DNA of 10,253 nt, from positions 1 to 10,253 of the forward strand of contig JAJYOS010000148.1 in the NCBI GenBank assembly GCA_021796055.1. Direction: 5' to 3'. The notes beneath the pieces are model-generated. The model saw only the letters and a program-made list of their open reading frames with translations. It did no database searches and had not been told where the DNA came from. Position numbers and translations under genes: made by a program. Each line of letters starts with the position of its first letter. Within the stretch, counting starts at the first letter, position 1. Source of the DNA: Bacteroidota bacterium (lineage in GTDB: Bacteria; Bacteroidota; Kryptoniia; Kryptoniales; JAKASW01). Of this stretch, positions 7,903 through 10,253 are shown piece after piece.

Positions 7903-7930
7903 TCCCCCGCATGGTGACCCCATAGGGGGA
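7903..7930. repeat. Compact G/C hairpin
   Basis: TCCCCC (7903-7908) pairs with GGGGGA (7925-7930), and inside it ATGG (7911-7914) pairs with CCAT (7920-7923) around a 5-base loop, with a small GC/A internal bulge. This gives ten base pairs in 28 bases, stable in either strand. No T-run follows on either side, so it does not look like a classical intrinsic terminator. It may be part of a structured RNA or a protein-binding site. Confidence 0.45.
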
Positions 7931-8105
7931 TCATTGACCGCTGCTTCGTGCTTATAACGCCCACCGTTGTAAGCTCTGCCTCAGATAAAGTTAACTACGC
8001 CACACCGTGCCCATTTTGGTTTCAGCTGTTTTGTTCGAGAGGGTCGCACCTGCGACTTACGCCCGGAATGTGAACCTTCTGATCACAGAGAGTGAACAAG
8101 TGCCG

Positions 8106-8134
8106 TTGACACAGTTTTTGTGAATTCATTTACC
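8106..8134 (+). promoter_or_regulatory. Possible promoter, weak
   Basis: A perfect TTGACA (8106-8111) is followed after 17 bases by TTTACC (8129-8134), a poor -10 box. It points toward the inverted repeat at 8165-8236 and no plus-strand gene follows. A single good hexamer is weak evidence. Confidence 0.15.
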
Positions 8135-8164
8135 TCTTCACTCGTATCACGGCTCCGCCCTGTG

Positions 8165-8236
8165 TGTCCGTGAAATTAGGAAACGAACCGCTCTATTCGC
8201 CTTCTAGACATTCCTATTCGCCAATTACCACGGACA
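8165..8236. repeat. 72-base inverted repeat enclosing two direct repeats
   Basis: TGTCCGTG (8165-8172) and CACGGACA (8229-8236) are perfect 8-base reverse complements, with further partial pairing (AATT and GG) just inside. Within the loop CTATTCGCC occurs twice (8193-8201 and 8214-8222), 21 bases apart, two helical turns. It lies 81 bases past the stop of the pilin-like gene on the minus strand. It could be a structured RNA, a 3' end element or a pair of same-face protein sites. Confidence 0.35.
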
Positions 8237-8317
8237 ATTACTCGAAATGAAAGCTCTACCACTTTGCCTGGAGTGACAACCGAACGTTTCTGCGATGAGA
8301 TGCGCCAAGAGGGCCGG

Positions 8318-8764
8318 CTAATTTAATATTTTCGTTTCGAAGGCGTCTTGAGTCACAATGATATAGACTTTAACAACGTCACGGTGGTTTGTCCCGATCT
8401 CCTTGCCACAACCCACGATATAAATCTTCTTGGCCGAGTGTTGGATGGGATTTGTATTGCCTGGCACGTACTTGGAATTTTTTGGCTTCTTCTTCGAACA
8501 CGAATAGCTGCCATTAGCGTTTCCTGTGTCACCAGGGCTTAGCTGGAAATTATTGAAACTTCCTTCTCCACCTGCCATAAAAGCAGGCTTCTTGTAATGG
8601 ACCTGAGCCTTTGAGGCAAGCGCCATCAAATTCGTAACCAGCTGTTCACGGTTCGTAGTGACAGCGCTTCCTTTGAAAAGTGAATAACCCACGAGGATAG
8701 CGATTGATATGAGGAGAGAACCAACCGCGATAACCAGAAGTTTTTGCTCACCGACCATGTTCAT
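8318..8764 (-). CDS. Pilin-like single-helix exported protein
   Basis: A 148-residue protein with a short polar N-terminus, one hydrophobic helix (~9-30, LLVIAVGSLLISIAILVGYSLF) and then a small soluble domain. The order NREQLVTNLMALASKAQ (38-54), then KKPAFMAGGEGSFNNF (58-73), matches what I recall of short pilin-like proteins in Ignavibacteria and relatives, where an N-terminal helix is followed by an NR..L...L..LA..A segment and an MGGG-type turn. I see no clear prepilin peptidase site (a Gly before a Phe/Met with Glu at +5); the Glu at 6 precedes the helix. Two cysteines (89 and 119) could form a disulfide. The domain ends VVKVYIIVTQD, a likely last strand. ATG at 8764 has GTGGG directly against it; ATG at 8758 (third codon) is better spaced and may be the true start. 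No assembly genes are nearby. The role is unknown. Confidence 0.72.
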   Translation of the reverse strand: MNMVGEQKLLVIAVGSLLISIAILVGYSLFKGSAVTTNREQLVTNLMALASKAQVHYKKPAFMAGGEGSFNNFQLSPGDTGNANGSYSCSKKKPKNSKYVPGNTNPIQHSAKKIYIVGCGKEIGTNHRDVVKVYIIVTQDAFETKILN

Positions 8765-8880
8765 CCCACTTGTTGTGCGAAGCTAACAACGACGGTGGTA
8801 CAGACTCTCCGGCTATAACTTAATGCCATGGAACAACTTTTACCACCTTGAGTTGATCTGCATCACACCGCAATTCCCTC

Positions 8881-8909
8881 AACACTTTCACGATGTGGGT
8901 ATAAGTGTT
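8881..8909. repeat. Inverted repeat upstream of the pilin-like gene
   Basis: AACACTT (8881-8887) and AAGTGTT (8903-8909) are perfect reverse complements, 22 bases centre to centre, around a 15-base loop. It lies about 120-145 bases before the pilin-like start, a reasonable place for an operator or an activator site. Confidence 0.35.
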
Positions 8910-8997
8910 TCAAGGTAAATAGCCGCATATGTAATCCAGCCTTTGAGTTACGAGATAGCGCAAGTGCGAGGCCGCCAAGAACCGGTCGGATATCCCG

Positions 8998-9012
8998 TTT
9001 GCCGCCGGCAAA
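8998..9012. repeat. 15-base palindrome
   Basis: TTTGCCG, a single C, then CGGCAAA: a perfect 7-base dyad about the central base. It lies between the serine hydrolase 3' end and the pilin-like promoter region, with CGATCG just beyond it. It could be a repressor-type half-site pair. No T-run flanks it. Confidence 0.3.
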
Positions 9013-9107
9013 TCGATCGCGAACAAATCCGATCTAACCCGAGGGGGTCAAAGAATTGGAGTCACAGTGCCGCGATCCGTGGAATGTTCATCAAACCGGT
9101 GTTCCGA

Positions 9108-9132
9108 CTTGAGACACCTAACAACTCTCAAG
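9108..9132 (-). terminator. Hairpin just after the serine hydrolase stop
   Basis: CTTGAGA (9108-9114) and TCTCAAG (9126-9132) are perfect 7-base complements with an 11-base loop. The hairpin begins 2 bases past the TAG stop (9135-9137, minus strand). The place suits a transcript end, but no T-run follows, so it may act as a 3' protective hairpin rather than an intrinsic terminator. Confidence 0.4.
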
Positions 9133-9134
9133 GG

Positions 9135-10238
9135 CTAAGAAGTAATCAAATCAGTCTTGACATAAGCACTATCGCCAACGTGGTATATCCTATTCACCTG
9201 GCGGATGAGCTCCTCCAAGTCGATTCCGCTTCGGTTGGAAAAGATAACTACCGCATAATCTTGTGAGGGTTTCATGAAGACAATCGATCTGAATCCCCCA
9301 TTTGAACCGGGATGATAGACAAGTCTATCGTTGCCCGATCCTGCAATAAACCATCCATAGCCGTAAGAGACATCCCTGCTGGAATCAATTACAAATTCTG
9401 GCGACTGAGCTTCCCTTATCAAACGCGCGTTCAGCCCTTTCCCCGATCGAATCGCGACTAGCCATTTCACGTAATCATCGATGGAAGTGTAGACTCCCCC
9501 ATCTCCCTCAGTGGAAAAGAACAAACTCTGTTTAGCGTCAGAAATCTTAAAGCTGTCATTGTCACATTCATAGCCAAACGCACGATTCGAGATCTTGAAG
9601 CCCGGATGTATCACATCGCTCTTTTCCATTCCTAATGGTTCAAAAATATTATCCCGCACAAATTCAGGGAATGTTTTCCCTGACACCTTCTGAATTATCA
9701 ATGATAGCAGACAGTATCCTGTGTTGCTGTAACGGAACCGGGAACCCGCGGGAAAATAGACGGAGTCAACTTTTTTCAATGCCGACAAAATATCTTCATC
9801 GGAGAACTCAGTGTACTGCTTCGTATCGACGTAATTGTAATAGTCAATTATTCCCGAGCTGTGCGTGAGCAAATTACGAATTGTAATAGCGCTTGCCGCC
9901 TTAGGAATAAAGGCCGGGAAAAACTTAATTAGTTTGTCATTCAACGACAGCTTTTTCTCACTATGCAGTTTTAAAACGCAATACGCAGTAAACTCCTTTG
10001 TCATGGAACCGATATTAAAATTGGTCGAAGGAGTAATAAGCTTTTTTGAGTCCAGGTCCGCGATGCCATAGCCTTTCTTGAAGATTACTTTCCCATTCCT
10101 GACTATCGCTATTGCCGCCCCAGGATTATCCTTCGGATAAAGCGATGACATAAGTGAGTCGAGGCGCTCATTTTCTCCATGCGCAAACGCTTGTGCCACC
10201 ATAAGCACGACAGAAAGGAACACAACCAACCGTTTCAT
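9135..10238 (-). CDS. Secreted serine hydrolase, class C beta-lactamase/penicillin-binding-protein-like family
   Basis: A 367-residue protein of the beta-lactamase superfamily (PF00144-type), acting as an acyl-enzyme serine hydrolase. The signal peptide is residues 1-19 (VVFLSVVLMVAQAFA). NPGAAIAIVRNGKVIFKKGYG (38-58) is the usual first block, S78-M-T-K81 is the nucleophile SxxK, Y170-S171-N172 is the YxN element and HPGSNGG (309-315) takes the place of the KTG motif. RNLLTHSSGI (121-130) is also typical. The length is that of a stand-alone catalytic domain. Such proteins are often esterases, D-amino-acid peptidases or of unknown function, and this sequence alone does not show beta-lactam resistance. 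ATG at 10238 has GGAG five bases upstream. G+C in sampled lines is about 35-42% against 55-65% in sampled receptor and deacetylase lines, and Lys/Ile/Phe are frequent, which hints at a separate origin. No operon partner is visible. Family firm, substrate unknown. Confidence 0.9.
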   Translation of the reverse strand: MKRLVVFLSVVLMVAQAFAHGENERLDSLMSSLYPKDNPGAAIAIVRNGKVIFKKGYGIADLDSKKLITPSTNFNIGSMTKEFTAYCVLKLHSEKKLSLNDKLIKFFPAFIPKAASAITIRNLLTHSSGIIDYYNYVDTKQYTEFSDEDILSALKKVDSVYFPAGSRFRYSNTGYCLLSLIIQKVSGKTFPEFVRDNIFEPLGMEKSDVIHPGFKISNRAFGYECDNDSFKISDAKQSLFFSTEGDGGVYTSIDDYVKWLVAIRSGKGLNARLIREAQSPEFVIDSSRDVSYGYGWFIAGSGNDRLVYHPGSNGGFRSIVFMKPSQDYAVVIFSNRSGIDLEELIRQVNRIYHVGDSAYVKTDLITS

Positions 10239-10253
10239 ATTTACTCCATTTCT

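Larger units (their letters stand above)
7058..8317. other. 1.26-kb stretch without a recognisable gene
   Basis: Frames here are short and show no family resemblance on either strand. I found no tRNA or rRNA. The deacetylase ribosome binding site lies at its left end (AGGAG at 7067-7071, minus strand). The stretch holds several inverted repeats, listed separately (7625-7652, 7682-7723, 7903-7930, 8165-8236), and a perfect TTGACA on the plus strand at 8106-8111. Sampled G+C is about 48-57%, similar to nearby genes, so it is not A/T-rich spacer. It could hold non-coding RNA, regulatory sites or eroded genes. Confidence 0.55.
8765..9134. other. 370-base gap upstream of the pilin-like gene
   Basis: No gene is seen. 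The gap carries the 3' hairpin of the serine hydrolase gene (9108-9132), a near-perfect 15-base palindrome (8998-9012) and a 29-base inverted repeat (8881-8909). The promoter of the pilin-like gene should be here, but I cannot identify a convincing pair of boxes. Confidence 0.5.

Noticed and set aside
8034..8060. GTTCGAGAGGGTCGCACC looked like the T-arm of a tRNA
   Set aside because: No acceptor stem, anticodon arm or D-arm could be paired around it.
8943..9266. 107-residue plus-strand frame
   Set aside because: Its 3' third runs antisense through the serine hydrolase gene and the rest has no recognisable features.
1..10253. Search for CRISPR arrays, transposases, integrases, toxin-antitoxin or phage-defence genes
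   Set aside because: No regularly spaced repeats and no gene with the corresponding motifs was found.

Overview
The window most likely comes from a member of the Bacteroidota/Ignavibacteria-like part of the FCB group. The evidence is a type IX secretion (T9SS) C-terminal sorting domain opening with a YPNPFNPTT motif, a large TonB-dependent receptor with an N-terminal carboxypeptidase-regulatory-like domain, and a short pilin-like protein of a kind I associate with Ignavibacteria and relatives. Several genes have strong AGGAGG-type ribosome binding sites, which Bacteroidia usually lack, so Ignavibacteria, Kryptonia, Kapabacteria or a neighbouring lineage fits better. G+C is near 50% in most sampled lines, but only about 40% in the last gene.

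Layout. Positions 1-230 hold the 3' end of a plus-strand glycoside hydrolase family 2 gene of the exo-beta-glucosaminidase/beta-mannosidase type. Every other gene is on the minus strand. Read in the direction of transcription from the right, they are: a secreted serine hydrolase of the beta-lactamase/penicillin-binding-protein fold (10238-9135); a small one-helix pilin-like protein (8764-8318); about 1.26 kb without a convincing gene but with several inverted repeats (8317-7058); a secreted PIG-L family deacetylase (7057-5657); a 505-base gap; a TonB-dependent receptor broken into two reading frames by an apparent one-base deletion near 3922-3924 (5151-2189); and a secreted beta-helix protein with a T9SS sorting domain (2087-258).

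How the genes may work together. The receptor and the beta-helix protein look like one transcription unit: an outer-membrane importer plus a surface-attached partner, with no SusD gene visible. A GH2 enzyme of the glucosaminidase type on one side and a PIG-L deacetylase on the other suggest, as inference only, a locus for amino-sugar glycans such as partly deacetylated chitin or chitosan. The pilin-like gene and the serine hydrolase look unrelated to this.

I saw no rRNA, tRNA, CRISPR array, transposase or integrase. The most notable points are the receptor frameshift, the receptor/beta-helix pairing, the possible amino-sugar locus and the dyad-rich gene-free stretch.
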